From NCBI RefSeq assembly GCF_963666525.1, contig NZ_OY762905.1, forward strand, positions 3,141,501-3,205,500: a stretch of 64,000 nucleotides of DNA, written 5' to 3'. Shown piece after piece: positions 46,785-56,204 of this stretch. Both the position numbers and the translations under genes were made by a program. Each line of letters opens with the position of its first letter. Position 1 is the stretch's first letter. The notes below the pieces were generated by a model. The model was not told the DNA's origin, did no database searches, and saw only the letters and a program-made list of their open reading frames with translations. The DNA comes from an uncultured Cohaesibacter sp. Its GTDB lineage: Bacteria > Pseudomonadota > Alphaproteobacteria > Rhizobiales > Cohaesibacteraceae.

Positions 46785-49700
46785 TTAGTCCTCTCCTCCC
46801 TGTTGTTCCCATTCCTTGACGCGGGCCACATGATCATACGGGCTCTCGAAACGCTCGAACATCGGGCGAGCTCGCGATGGATAGGTCTTTGCCGGATCGT
46901 CATAGGCTGAAATCAGCCCCAGAAGACGCTTGCCTACCAGCTCGACGACATCCTCGGCAGCATAGTCCTTTTCGACGCCGGGCTTACACTCGCCCGCGTC
47001 CCGTCCACCGGACAGGCGGATCCATTCCATGTTGCCCACTTCGATGCCGCGGGGGATGGCGTCAAACCCGCCGAGCTTGGCCATGTAGCCTTCCAGCGCC
47101 AGCTGTGGGGCAAAACCGAGCAGCACCTGCTTGGCAGAGGGCGGTTGACCGGTCTTGAAGTCGATGACTTCGAGCCTGTCGTCAAGGGTAACATCGAGCC
47201 TGTCGGCACGGCCTCTGAGGATGAAGTCACCACCGCGCATCGGCAGGGTGATGCGCCCGGAAATCTCGGCATGACGCCCGGCAATGCCATCGGCGCGGGG
47301 CGCCTCCCAGTCGAGCACGAACCACCGGGCGATGCGCTCGAAGCGGGGCCACCAGAAGGCCAGAAGTTCGGGGAAATTTTCCCATTGGGCAAACGCCTCA
47401 CGGCCTAGTTGGAGAAGACGCTCGACGGCTCTGTCATCAAAGGGGCCGGTCCATTGTTCGGTAAAGGTGCCCAGAATGTCATGAATGATCGAGCCCTTTT
47501 CCGCTCCCCCCGGAGCAGACCCTATGGGGTCGAGGACCTTCAAGCCCAGCACATGCTTGGCATAGAGGGCATAGGGATCGCGGACCCATGTCTCGATTTC
47601 GGTGACAGAGAGCGAGCGGGGGCGGGCCTCGAGCGGCGGGCAGGGGGCTGGGCGCTCGATCGTAACCGGCTGGCGCGGCGCGTCCAATTGCCGGGCCCAA
47701 CGGGTAAGCTGGTCGCCCCGTTTGTGCATGGCCTCGCGCGCCTCGGGGCCGGCGACCGCTTCCAGACGTTGTAGCCAGCGGCTTGGCACGCTCGGCGAGC
47801 CGCCTGTCTTGACAGCGCGAACCAGCACGACTTCGCGCCTCCCCATGGCCTGGGCAAAGTCGTGGGCGGCAAGGCCAATCCGGCGTTCAGGCGGTTCCAG
47901 TTTCATCTGGGCGCGCATCGGTCGGGAAAGCCAGGCGTCGGTCTTGGTCTCGGCTGGCCATGAGCCTTCGTTGAGACCGCCGATGACGACCCTGTCCACA
48001 TCGAGCAGGCGCGCTTCCAGCGTTCCGAGCAGTTGCACCCGCTGGTCGCCTTCACCGTGCGACAACACAGTCTCGCCGGACATCAGCGCCACCAGAAACG
48101 GCTCCAGATCGCGGGGTGTCATGTCCGAGGCAATGCCAGCAGCAAGCGACGCGCGATCAAAGAAATCCTGCATCGATCGCCCTGCAGCCTCGTCATAGAG
48201 CCGGTCGGGCGTCCCGTCCCGGTCCATCGCCACCGCCTCAAGGGCGGCGATCACAGATGCAAGCCAATCGGCAAAGGAAGGCTCATCATCGGCATCCACA
48301 AGGGCAAGCAGCGGGGCAACCGCTGCAACAAGCCGGTCGAGCAACTGCGCGGTGAGGGCCCAGGCTTCCGGCAGCGATACATCCGTGCCAAGCCGCTTCT
48401 GTTCATGGTCGCGTTTGCGGGCAAATTCATCCAGCAGTGGCTTCTGGCCATCGCCAAGGCGAGGACCGCGCAGCACACGCAATTCGAGAAAGCGGGCAGC
48501 CCGTCGCACATCGGCGCGGGGCATCCCGAAGGAAGCCAGCGGGTGCTTCATCAGTGCCAGCAGCTTGACCGGATCGAAGCCATTGACGACGCAATCGATC
48601 ATCAGGCGCATCAGCAGCGCTGGCGGTGTTTCGGCCAGTGGCATGCCGGCGGTGTCTTCAACGGTGATGCCCCAGCGCTTGAGTTCGAGCAGAACCCGCC
48701 GCGCCAGCGCCCGATCCGGCGTGACAAGCGCCGTGCGGGCTCCGGGGCGTTCCAGCACCTCGCGCAGCGCAAGAGCGGCAATACGCGCCTCTTCCTGTTC
48801 GTTGCCAGCCTCGGCCAGTGTCACGTTGTCGAGAGCCAGTGCCCGGTCGGCGTGGCTGATCGCTTCAAGGCTTGTCTGCCAGTGCTCGGTGGTTTCTGCC
48901 GGACGCAGAGCTTCGCTGACAAGCCTCTCGCGCAACGCGAGCGTGGTCTCGACGTCGGAGAGCTGGGTCACGTCCGCGCGCTGCAGCGACATGCGGTCGA
49001 GCAATTGCTTGAGGTTGAACTGGGGATGCCCGGCGGAGGGCTCGGCTTCTCCGGCTTGCGGATGCAGATGCCCGATGGCCTGCCAGCTTGCCTCGTCAAG
49101 ACCGGTGTCGAGCCCGGGCAGGATGAGCGCTCCTTGCGGATGACGGGCAACCGCTTCCAGCAGGTCGGCGGTAGCGGGAATGGAGCCTGTCGAACCCGCT
49201 GCAATGACCGGACCGTCATATTGGCCGATCGCCATGATCTCGGCTGCCAGCACAGCATTGCGCCGCTCCACCGGATCGACAAGATCCAGTGCCTTGAGGT
49301 GGTCTGGCCATGTGGCGGTGGCGATCTTGAGGAAGTCGAGGCTCATCTGCCAGAAGGCACCGTAATCCTCAGGCACCAGTTCGTTGAGATAGGCCCAATC
49401 GGAGCGCTCGCGGTGCACGGCATCAATGAGGGCAAGAAGATCAATGGCCAGATAGGCAGCATCGGTCGGGCGGGCCGAAACATGCAGCGGTTGATCCGGC
49501 GTGAGTCCCAGCAGGGCGTGATCAACCTTCTGTGCCCAGTGATGCACCATCCGGGTCATGGTCAGGCGGCGCTCGATGGAATCCATGGCGGTGGGTAGCT
49601 TGCGGAACGAGGCATCGCTGCTGGCCGCCACCTTGAAGGGCAGCAGATCCTCATCCGCATCGCCGATGACATGGATTTTCGGCAGAATGGCACTTTGCCA

Positions 49701-49907
49701 GCCCCGCTTGCGCAAATGCGGCAGAAAGGCTTCCTTGAGGGCGTCGGCAGTGCGGCGCGTCGGCACATAGAGGATGGCGCGGCTGAGGTCGGACGGGTTC
49801 CTGGCGCTGAAGCCCTCGACCAGCCGTCCGTCAATCATCGCGTCGATCAGGGTTTCCAGAAAGGAGCTGGAAGGGGAGATGGTAAAAACATTTGCGGCTC
49901 TTCTCAT
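46785..49907 (-). CDS. addB: Double-strand break repair nuclease subunit AddB
   Basis: A 1040-residue subunit of AddAB with an inactive helicase fold and a C-terminal RecB-family nuclease (GRADRLDVTLDDRLEVIDFKTGQPPS in two parts, residues about 925-955). The helicase region includes RRTADALKEAFLP, GSTGSIPATADLLEAV and VIGGLNEGSWPAETKTDAWLSRPMR. I do not see the four-cysteine iron-sulfur arrangement of Bacillus AddB; only an isolated Cys (ECKPG) lies near the end, as expected for the alphaproteobacterial branch. The first residues MRRAANVFTISPSSSFLETL set the start at 49907. Confidence 0.93.
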   Translation of the reverse strand: MRRAANVFTISPSSSFLETLIDAMIDGRLVEGFSARNPSDLSRAILYVPTRRTADALKEAFLPHLRKRGWQSAILPKIHVIGDADEDLLPFKVAASSDASFRKLPTAMDSIERRLTMTRMVHHWAQKVDHALLGLTPDQPLHVSARPTDAAYLAIDLLALIDAVHRERSDWAYLNELVPEDYGAFWQMSLDFLKIATATWPDHLKALDLVDPVERRNAVLAAEIMAIGQYDGPVIAAGSTGSIPATADLLEAVARHPQGALILPGLDTGLDEASWQAIGHLHPQAGEAEPSAGHPQFNLKQLLDRMSLQRADVTQLSDVETTLALRERLVSEALRPAETTEHWQTSLEAISHADRALALDNVTLAEAGNEQEEARIAALALREVLERPGARTALVTPDRALARRVLLELKRWGITVEDTAGMPLAETPPALLMRLMIDCVVNGFDPVKLLALMKHPLASFGMPRADVRRAARFLELRVLRGPRLGDGQKPLLDEFARKRDHEQKRLGTDVSLPEAWALTAQLLDRLVAAVAPLLALVDADDEPSFADWLASVIAALEAVAMDRDGTPDRLYDEAAGRSMQDFFDRASLAAGIASDMTPRDLEPFLVALMSGETVLSHGEGDQRVQLLGTLEARLLDVDRVVIGGLNEGSWPAETKTDAWLSRPMRAQMKLEPPERRIGLAAHDFAQAMGRREVVLVRAVKTGGSPSVPSRWLQRLEAVAGPEAREAMHKRGDQLTRWARQLDAPRQPVTIERPAPCPPLEARPRSLSVTEIETWVRDPYALYAKHVLGLKVLDPIGSAPGGAEKGSIIHDILGTFTEQWTGPFDDRAVERLLQLGREAFAQWENFPELLAFWWPRFERIARWFVLDWEAPRADGIAGRHAEISGRITLPMRGGDFILRGRADRLDVTLDDRLEVIDFKTGQPPSAKQVLLGFAPQLALEGYMAKLGGFDAIPRGIEVGNMEWIRLSGGRDAGECKPGVEKDYAAEDVVELVGKRLLGLISAYDDPAKTYPSRARPMFERFESPYDHVARVKEWEQQGGED

Positions 49908-50089
49908 CCCGGTTTCTTCCCCTTGAGTGCCCCGTTGGGCGTCTGGTCGTCCGGCATCGGCAGTAAGGCCCATGTCTTGCACGGGCACAACAAATGCCTT
50001 CAGCTGACCGGTGCGCTCCGATCAGCCGATTCAATTCGTGACCATTTGAGGCCAGTTCGCCTCAAGACGCAAGGCGGGTCGATGCAATT

Positions 50090-50833
50090 TCAGGGAAGGC
50101 GTCCACCGGTTGCGCTCTCGTTGAGGGCGCGTTCGGCCCAGCGGATATCCCGCGGCGTGCCGACATGCATCCAGGTGCCATCCATGATCAGACCATAGAG
50201 GCGGCCCTCCTCGATGGACCGGTCGAATTCCTTGTTGAGCGAGTGGACGTCCTTCTTGGAATCCTTGAACAGGCGCGGGTGCAGGATTGCGGCGCCACTG
50301 TAGACATAGGGTGAGACTTCGTGTGCCTTGCGACGGCGCAGGCGCCCATATGGGTCGAGCAGGAAGTCGCCGCGGCCCTTGTAGCCGACGGCTGTGACGG
50401 TCGGTGCCAGCAGCAACAGGCCATCCATGCTGTCGTCCATCCAGTAGTGGGCCAGCAGATCGAGATTGTTGACGGAGCCTTCCATCCAGAAGCTGTCGGA
50501 GTTCAAAAGATAGAACGGGTCATCTCCCAGCAACGGCAGCGCATTGACGACACCACCGCCGGTTTCCAGCAGGCCGTCCCGTTCGTCGGAAATGACAATC
50601 TCGAAATCGTCATATTGACGGACATGGACTTCGACAAGATCGGCCAGATAATGCACGTTGATAACGGTGCGGGTCACCCCGGCCCGAGCCAGCGCGGTCA
50701 ACGGTCGGTCGATGATCGCTCGGCCGCCCACGTTGATCAGTGGTTTCGGTGTAATCGCAGAAAGGGGGCGCATGCGTTTTCCCATTCCGGCGGCGAGGAT
50801 CATTCCGGTTTTTGGGCGGTTGAGCGTGTTCAT
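50090..50833 (-). CDS. murU: N-acetylmuramate alpha-1-phosphate uridylyltransferase (MurU-like)
   Basis: A 247-residue nucleotidyltransferase. GMILAAGMGKRMRPLSAITPKPLI (10-33) is the NTP-binding loop of the sugar nucleotidyltransferase family, followed by ETGGGVVNALPLLGDDPFYLLNSDSFW with the metal-binding Asp and HVGTPRDI near the end. MurU makes UDP-MurNAc from MurNAc-1-phosphate in the cell-wall recycling bypass that avoids MurA and hence fosfomycin. Adjacency to an AmgK-like kinase, its pathway partner, supports this over a generic glucose- or mannose-1-phosphate enzyme. Confidence 0.88.
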   Translation of the reverse strand: MNTLNRPKTGMILAAGMGKRMRPLSAITPKPLINVGGRAIIDRPLTALARAGVTRTVINVHYLADLVEVHVRQYDDFEIVISDERDGLLETGGGVVNALPLLGDDPFYLLNSDSFWMEGSVNNLDLLAHYWMDDSMDGLLLLAPTVTAVGYKGRGDFLLDPYGRLRRRKAHEVSPYVYSGAAILHPRLFKDSKKDVHSLNKEFDRSIEEGRLYGLIMDGTWMHVGTPRDIRWAERALNESATGGRLP

Positions 50834-50965
50834 GGTTCTGTCCGTGCTTTTGTCGTTATTGTCCCTCGGTGACGCAACAGGGGCACCGAGGCTCGGCTTT
50901 GGTTATCGTGTTGAGCCTGATACGCCGTGGGAACCTTGGGATAAGGTCAAACGCATCAGGGCAGG

Positions 50966-52570
50966 TTAGCGGTCGGTTGCGGTCAGCAGGCCTTCGGCCT
51001 CGTACCAGCCCTTCAGGGCACCAAGGAGCGGGTGGTCCATGGCCCGAGAAAGATAGTCCAGACTGCGCGGCACATGGGCAAGATAGCCGGTCCGTCCAGC
51101 CTGATTGGCAGCCCGAGCGAACGCTCCGAGATTCTTGGAGGTGCGTTGGGCGGCAATGATGTGATAGGTCTCGGTGAAAGTTGCGGCAGCTGCGGCATCA
51201 AAGCCGCGCAGGCTCACATAATGGCTGCGCATTGCCTGTTCGAGAGAGGCCGGGATGGTAACCCGGGCATCCATTGAAAGCGCGGCAAGGTCATAGGCGT
51301 GAGGGCCGATAAGGCAATCCTGAAAATCAATGAAGCCGATGGCCCCATCGCGCGCGTCTGCTCCGAGCCAGAAGCAGTTGGGATCCTGCACGTCGCGCAG
51401 CACGAGAACCTGCCCTGTTTCGGTGATCCGGTCGATGAACGGGAGCCACAGCGCCTTGAATTCGGCGCGCTTCTCTTCCGGGCAGGCACTGCCATGGACA
51501 TGCGGCCAGTAGTGGTCAAGGAAGACATCAAGCTCGACCTCGAAGGCGTCGCGATCATAGCGAGAAAGAGTGTGGCGACCGCCTGTGCCCTCGAACCGGA
51601 TCGGCAGGGGCTGCTGGTGCAGATGGGCAAGGGCCGAAACCGTTGCCAGATAGCGGGCATCAACGGGTTCTTCCGGGCCTTCGGCCAGCGTCACGCCGCC
51701 GAAATCCTCCCACAGCATCAGGCCCTCTTCAACGGAGGCCCCGAAGCGGTGAGGCACCCTGAGACCCAAGGTTTCCAGTCCTTCGGCAATCGATAGCATG
51801 GGGGCAAGGGCAGTGACGCGATGGGCGACCTGATCATAAAGCCTGCCGTCTGGCAGCAATGGCCCCGGTTGCCGCTCCGGCATATCCATCAGGATTGCGG
51901 TTTGTTGCAGCTCTTCGGGATGCTCCGATGTCTCGGAAAACGGATCCTGCGGGCGCATCACCCGGTCATAGCTGCGTGGGGAGAGGTCAGAGGCAATGGG
52001 GTGGCGCAAGGCATCGCCCCAACCGGCATCAATCAGCAACCGGCGCTTCTGGCAAAGGCGCATGAGCCGTTCCCGCCAGACGTCATTGCCCGCGATGGTC
52101 AGAACGCGGGCCTCGTCGCTCTCTCCCGCCGAAAAGCATAGCCAGAGGCAGGAGGGGGGCAACAGATCATCGGCTCGATCTGGCCATTCGACCAGAGCGG
52201 CACCGGCCTCCCATGACTCCTCGAAGCCGATTTCGTAAAGCTCTTCGCTGTCGCTGATTCGATAAAGGTCGAAATGGGCGATCTCCAGCGAGGCCTCCCC
52301 GTCTTCATCGGGCATCGCGTAGCCTTGCACCAGAGTGAAGGTCGGGCTGGGAACCTCAAGCCATGGATCACCGGCCCGGGCACGCAACAGGGCGCGGGCA
52401 AAGCTGCTCTTGCCCATGCCCAGATCGCCGGAAAGAGCGATAACATCACCGCAGGCGAGCAGGGGCGCAAGATCGGACGCCAGTGCCGCACTTGCTGCCT
52501 CCGACAGCCGGTCAAACACAAAGCACCAGCCGTGGGTCTCTTGAGACGGTAAGGATGTTCGGTCAGCCAT
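50966..52570 (-). CDS. TsaE - AmgK fusion: t6A synthesis ATPase joined to anomeric sugar kinase
   Basis: A 534-residue two-domain protein. Residues 1-160 are TsaE, the ATPase of the tRNA threonylcarbamoyladenosine complex: Walker A GDLGMGKSS (48-56), SPTFTLVQGY and HFDLYRI, then GFEESWEAGAALVEWPDRA. Residues about 190-534 are an aminoglycoside-phosphotransferase-fold kinase of the AmgK type: LMLWEDFGG, VLVLRDVQDPNCFWLG (catalytic loop) and FIDFQDCLIGPHAYDLAAL (metal-binding). AmgK phosphorylates the anomeric carbon of MurNAc and GlcNAc and feeds MurU, the next gene. ATG 52570 with AGGA upstream. Such fusions are common in Rhizobiales. Confidence 0.9.
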   Translation of the reverse strand: MADRTSLPSQETHGWCFVFDRLSEAASAALASDLAPLLACGDVIALSGDLGMGKSSFARALLRARAGDPWLEVPSPTFTLVQGYAMPDEDGEASLEIAHFDLYRISDSEELYEIGFEESWEAGAALVEWPDRADDLLPPSCLWLCFSAGESDEARVLTIAGNDVWRERLMRLCQKRRLLIDAGWGDALRHPIASDLSPRSYDRVMRPQDPFSETSEHPEELQQTAILMDMPERQPGPLLPDGRLYDQVAHRVTALAPMLSIAEGLETLGLRVPHRFGASVEEGLMLWEDFGGVTLAEGPEEPVDARYLATVSALAHLHQQPLPIRFEGTGGRHTLSRYDRDAFEVELDVFLDHYWPHVHGSACPEEKRAEFKALWLPFIDRITETGQVLVLRDVQDPNCFWLGADARDGAIGFIDFQDCLIGPHAYDLAALSMDARVTIPASLEQAMRSHYVSLRGFDAAAAATFTETYHIIAAQRTSKNLGAFARAANQAGRTGYLAHVPRSLDYLSRAMDHPLLGALKGWYEAEGLLTATDR

Positions 52571-52928
52571 CAGGCATCCTGCAATCTGCGCGAAGAAAAG
52601 CAAAGCTGTGCTCGAAGCTATGCTCGAACCTTTGTTCTGGCCACTGGATATAGCAGGAAAGGGCCACTTGTCGACTCTTATGGTGAAAAACTAAGGGCGC
52701 ATTGGTGGAATGAGAGCCATGAGTGAGGCGCGGGTCTCGCAAGGTGTGGGCAACTGGCCGCAGAAGGCGATCTGGCAGGGCGACCGACCCGGAAAAGACA
52801 TTACGGGCAGTCTACACGTAGGGCCATCAGAAGGGCCAAGAGCTTGCCATGAAAAAAGGGCCGTGATGGCCCCGATTTCGCTGTGGCGGTGTGGTTGAAC
52901 CAACTGGAGGGTCCGTACGGTCGCCGCG
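52571..52928. other. Spacer between divL and tsaE-amgK
   Basis: Contains the divL terminator at 52852-52873 and presumably the promoter for the tsaE/amgK-murU-addBA-trxA group. No gene recognised; a short plus-strand frame (52710-52898) has no recognisable protein sequence. Confidence 0.4.
52852..52873 (-). terminator. Intrinsic terminator of divL
   Basis: On the minus strand GGGCC-ATCAC-GGCCC (52872-52858) is followed by TTTTTTC. Confidence 0.82.
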
Positions 52929-55676
52929 CTATTCTGCTGCGGCGGTGGTGGAGCGGGCGTCTATTTTAGGTTCAATGGGAAAGCTGCAGGTTACGCTCGT
53001 ACCCTTTCCCTCATTGCTGGCGATGGTCACCTTGCCACCATGCAGTTCGACAAAACTCTTGACGATGGAGAGGCCCAGACCGGCTCCGCCGCGGCCATTG
53101 CCGGAAGCCCGACTTTCAAAGCGGTCAAAGGCGGAATCGAGATAATTCTCAGGCATGCCGCAGCCCTTGTCGCTGACCGTGAACAGGATGTCCATCGATG
53201 TCCGTTCTGCCACGATGGAGATATCTGAATCAGGGTCGGAGAAGGCAATGGCGTTGGAAATGAGATTGAACAGCACCTGCCGCACCCGCTTCTGATCGCC
53301 GGTGAACTCGCCCATATTCTCGGCAACCGATATGTCGAGATGGATGTTCTTTTCCGCCAGCCGGTCCTGCAGGCCCTCTGCTGCAGCCCGGATCGAATCG
53401 ACTGGGTCGACCAGATCCAGATCGAGCACGACGATGCCCGCATCAATGGTCGCCAGATCGAGAATGTCATTGACGATGGCCAGCAGCGACGAACTGGAGG
53501 TCATGATGTGGTCGGTGTATTCGCGCTGGCGTTCGTTGAGCGAGCCAAAGGATTCGCTGGTCAGAAGCTCGGTGAACCCGATGATGTTGGTCAAAGGCGA
53601 GCGCAGCTCGTAAGACACATGCTGGATGAAGGTGTTCTTGAGCTGATCGGCGGCGAGCAGGGCTTCGTTGCGTTCCTGCAGGCTGCGTTCGACAGTGACA
53701 TTGCCGGTGACATCGACAAAGGTCATCATGGTTGCACCATCGGGCAGGGGGATGGAGGCATAATCGAGGAACCGGCCGTCGACACATTCCATCCGGCCGA
53801 TCACGCCCTCGCGCTTGTCTTCAAGCCCGACAACACTGCCGATGAGAGTGGCCCAGACCTTGGTGGAATCATATTTCCGGCGGCACAGTTCCAACACGGC
53901 AGCTACATGGGGCTGGCCTTCAAGCTGATCGTTCTGGAAGTCCCACAGGCGGCTGAAGGCGGGGTTGGACATGCGCAGGCGGCCATCGGAACCAAACACC
54001 ACGACGCCGTCGTTGAGATGGTCGAGCGTCTCGCTCTGCATGCGGATAAGGGCGTTGTAGCGCTTTTCGAGGTCCAGACGCTCGGTCACATTCTCGAAGA
54101 TATAGATGACGCCGGCATCCGGATTGGGGGCTGCGATGACGCGCAGAGACTGACCATCGGGAAGGTGCCACCAGTGCTCGTGTGCTTCCACGTCGCGATA
54201 CGAGGAAAGGAATTTCTTCTTCCATTCGTGGAAATTGGCCTGTTCCGGCAGACTGCGGTTGATGCGCAGCTTTTCCAGGATCGCATTCTCGTCCGGATTG
54301 GTGTCAAGGAAGGCCGGGTCAAGCTTGAACTGGCTGCTGTAGGCGGCATTGTAGAATTGTAGCTGCTGGGATGAATCAAAGATCGCAACCGGCGTCGTCA
54401 ACTGGTCCAGGGTGTTGGCATAGAACAGATGCATGCGATCAAGCGCTTTCTCGGCGGCTTCCAGATCGGAGACGTCTGTTGCGATGCCGACAGAGCCCGG
54501 ATGCTGATAGATGTCCGTTACGTCGAAGATCTTGCGTTTGCCTTCAGCAATGATCGGCAGCCGCTTGACGGCCAGATCCTTATTGCCACCCGACTGGCCA
54601 CGGCGCTCGTGAATCTGCAACACGGCTTCCCGGCCCCGCTGGTCCAGAAGTTCGATCTGGTCTTCCAGCACAGCCTCAAGGGTCTTGCCGTCGACCGCCC
54701 GCACATAGGCATCGTTGGCCCAGGTCAGCAGACCATCTTCATCGCGAGACCAGACCGGCATCGGCATGCTGTTGAGCAAGGTGGCAAGACGGGACAGTTC
54801 CTTGCGCTGGCGGGCCGCCTCGTGTTCCATCCGCACGCGGTCATGCTCGTCGCCTTCCAGAATGCGCAGTTGGACAAGAGCCCGACCACCCGATGTGCGG
54901 CCGCGAAATTCCACCAGATTGCCATTGAGCGTCTGGGCCGACTGGACGAAACGCTGTCCGGTTGCGCGCAGCGTGCTGATGGCCTTCTCAACGTCCTGAA
55001 CGCTATCCACTTGCAGCCAGTTGCCAAAGGCCAGAATGGCGTTGCCTACCGGCACAAGATGATCGTTGGTTACAAGATTGCCGATGACGATCGGCTGCTG
55101 GTCCTTGCCGTTCCAGATGATCAGCAACTGGTCGGTCGCATTGAGAAGACTTTCGGAACGATCCAGTTTGGTCTGCAGCGTCTGGATGGCTTCCATGGCG
55201 GACATCAGGCGGGCGCGACTGCGACGGCGTTCGCGGATCACGGCCCAGCCGGCAATCAGCACGAAAATCGCCAGAGCACAGATCAACGCCAGCCCGAGCA
55301 GCTCCCACTGCATCGGATTGCCACCAAAGGATTCTGTAAGGGAAGAGGTCGGGCGTTCGATCAGAGCCGGGATTGATGGCAGCAACTCTCCGGCCAGCAG
55401 GTTTTCGCCAACGCCCTCTGCTTCGGGAGCGGACGGGTTGGTTGCGCCAGCCAGCACGATCGCAGGGAGCGTGAGTGACAGGGCAAGGCAAAGAGACAGG
55501 GACAGAGGCAGTGAGCCGAGAAACTCCGCCGGATGAAGGAGGCTGGAAAGAAGGGAACTGGACGGGGCTGCCGTTGCCTGTGCGTCTGCCTTGTCAGCCT
55601 GATCACGCGAGCCATCCGTCAACCGATCGAGACGATGCTGGTTTGATATGTTTCCGAACAGGCCGTTTTTCGGCAT
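52929..55676 (-). CDS. divL: Cell-cycle pseudo-histidine kinase DivL
   Basis: A 915-residue membrane-bound multi-PAS sensor kinase homologue. Two hydrophobic segments (about 50-75 and 122-145) are followed by several PAS domains (about 200-660), a dimerisation/H-box helix and a HATPase domain with NLISNAIAFSD, DKGCGMP and GGAGLGLSIVKSFVELHGG. In the H-box FIQHVSYELRSPL the phosphoacceptor position (family S-H-E-L-R) is Tyr689 (codon 53612-53610), the hallmark of DivL, which controls CckA and so CtrA rather than acting as a normal kinase. The start is uncertain: ATG 55676 has AAGGA 8 nt upstream, while ATG 55724 and 55781 are in frame. In other alphaproteobacteria divL sits beside tsaE/addAB genes, as here. 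Confidence 0.88.
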   Translation of the reverse strand: MPKNGLFGNISNQHRLDRLTDGSRDQADKADAQATAAPSSSLLSSLLHPAEFLGSLPLSLSLCLALSLTLPAIVLAGATNPSAPEAEGVGENLLAGELLPSIPALIERPTSSLTESFGGNPMQWELLGLALICALAIFVLIAGWAVIRERRRSRARLMSAMEAIQTLQTKLDRSESLLNATDQLLIIWNGKDQQPIVIGNLVTNDHLVPVGNAILAFGNWLQVDSVQDVEKAISTLRATGQRFVQSAQTLNGNLVEFRGRTSGGRALVQLRILEGDEHDRVRMEHEAARQRKELSRLATLLNSMPMPVWSRDEDGLLTWANDAYVRAVDGKTLEAVLEDQIELLDQRGREAVLQIHERRGQSGGNKDLAVKRLPIIAEGKRKIFDVTDIYQHPGSVGIATDVSDLEAAEKALDRMHLFYANTLDQLTTPVAIFDSSQQLQFYNAAYSSQFKLDPAFLDTNPDENAILEKLRINRSLPEQANFHEWKKKFLSSYRDVEAHEHWWHLPDGQSLRVIAAPNPDAGVIYIFENVTERLDLEKRYNALIRMQSETLDHLNDGVVVFGSDGRLRMSNPAFSRLWDFQNDQLEGQPHVAAVLELCRRKYDSTKVWATLIGSVVGLEDKREGVIGRMECVDGRFLDYASIPLPDGATMMTFVDVTGNVTVERSLQERNEALLAADQLKNTFIQHVSYELRSPLTNIIGFTELLTSESFGSLNERQREYTDHIMTSSSSLLAIVNDILDLATIDAGIVVLDLDLVDPVDSIRAAAEGLQDRLAEKNIHLDISVAENMGEFTGDQKRVRQVLFNLISNAIAFSDPDSDISIVAERTSMDILFTVSDKGCGMPENYLDSAFDRFESRASGNGRGGAGLGLSIVKSFVELHGGKVTIASNEGKGTSVTCSFPIEPKIDARSTTAAAE

Positions 55677-56089
55677 CTTGCTCGTCCTTTCGCCGCTCCG
55701 AAAGACCGATATCCGGTCGTTCATTCTTTCACCCGTTGCGCCACGCTGTCCTTCTGGAAAGCGTCTGCGCATGATCGGCATGCACCGATCTCTCTGCCCT
55801 TTCGGTCACTCAATGTGCTCAACACACCATGACCGGAATGCGTTTTCTCTCTCGTGTTTCCTGTGACGAGTATCTCGTCATTGGCACTCAGAATCCGGAA
55901 AAGACACAGACTCCTCCATCGGCCCCTGAATGAAACAAACAGAGGAAAAGCCTCAGGGCCAACATATTGGATACTGCTAGAAACTACGCCATTTAGGGAT
56001 TTGAACCGGGGCCTCCTCCGATCCAAATCGAATCACTTTACATTAACCTTTCCGCGACTCGGGCAGAAGAGTCCGCGTGAAAATTTGGC
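55677..56089. other. Region upstream of divL
   Basis: Holds the divL promoter, not identified precisely. A TTAACC half-site (56043-56048) resembles half of a CtrA box. No additional gene is recognised; the in-frame minus-strand extension of divL up to 55781 may or may not be translated. Confidence 0.4.
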
Positions 56090-56096
56090 TAAAAAA

Positions 56097-56129
56097 AAGC
56101 GCCCTTTTCACATCGGAATAAGGGCGCTT
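56097..56129 (-). terminator. Intrinsic terminator of ahcY
   Basis: AAGCGCCCTT (56097-56106) pairs with AAGGGCGCTT (56120-56129) and, on the minus strand, is followed by a run of eight T. Confidence 0.93.
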
Positions 56130-56178
56130 CATTTCAAATGATTGCTGTTGAGGCGTTAACCCGTTGGATTTTCGCCAT

Positions 56179-56199
56179 TCCTTAACATTTCGTTAAGGA
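56179..56199. promoter_or_regulatory. CtrA-box-like palindrome TTAA-N7-TTAA
   Basis: TTAACATTTCGTTAA (56182-56196) matches the CtrA full-site consensus TTAA-N7-TTAA exactly and lies in a dyad with 8-nt arms (TCCTTAAC/GTTAAGGA). It sits just after the ahcY stop and about 500 nt before divL on the same strand. It may be a functional CtrA site or simply a stem in the ahcY 3' UTR. Confidence 0.4.
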
Positions 56200-56204
56200 T
56201 GTGC

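Noticed and set aside
48033-49598. Plus-strand open frame of 521 codons inside addB, and similar frames opposite addA, aroA and ahcY
   Set aside because: All are antisense shadows of conserved genes in GC-rich DNA with no independent evidence.
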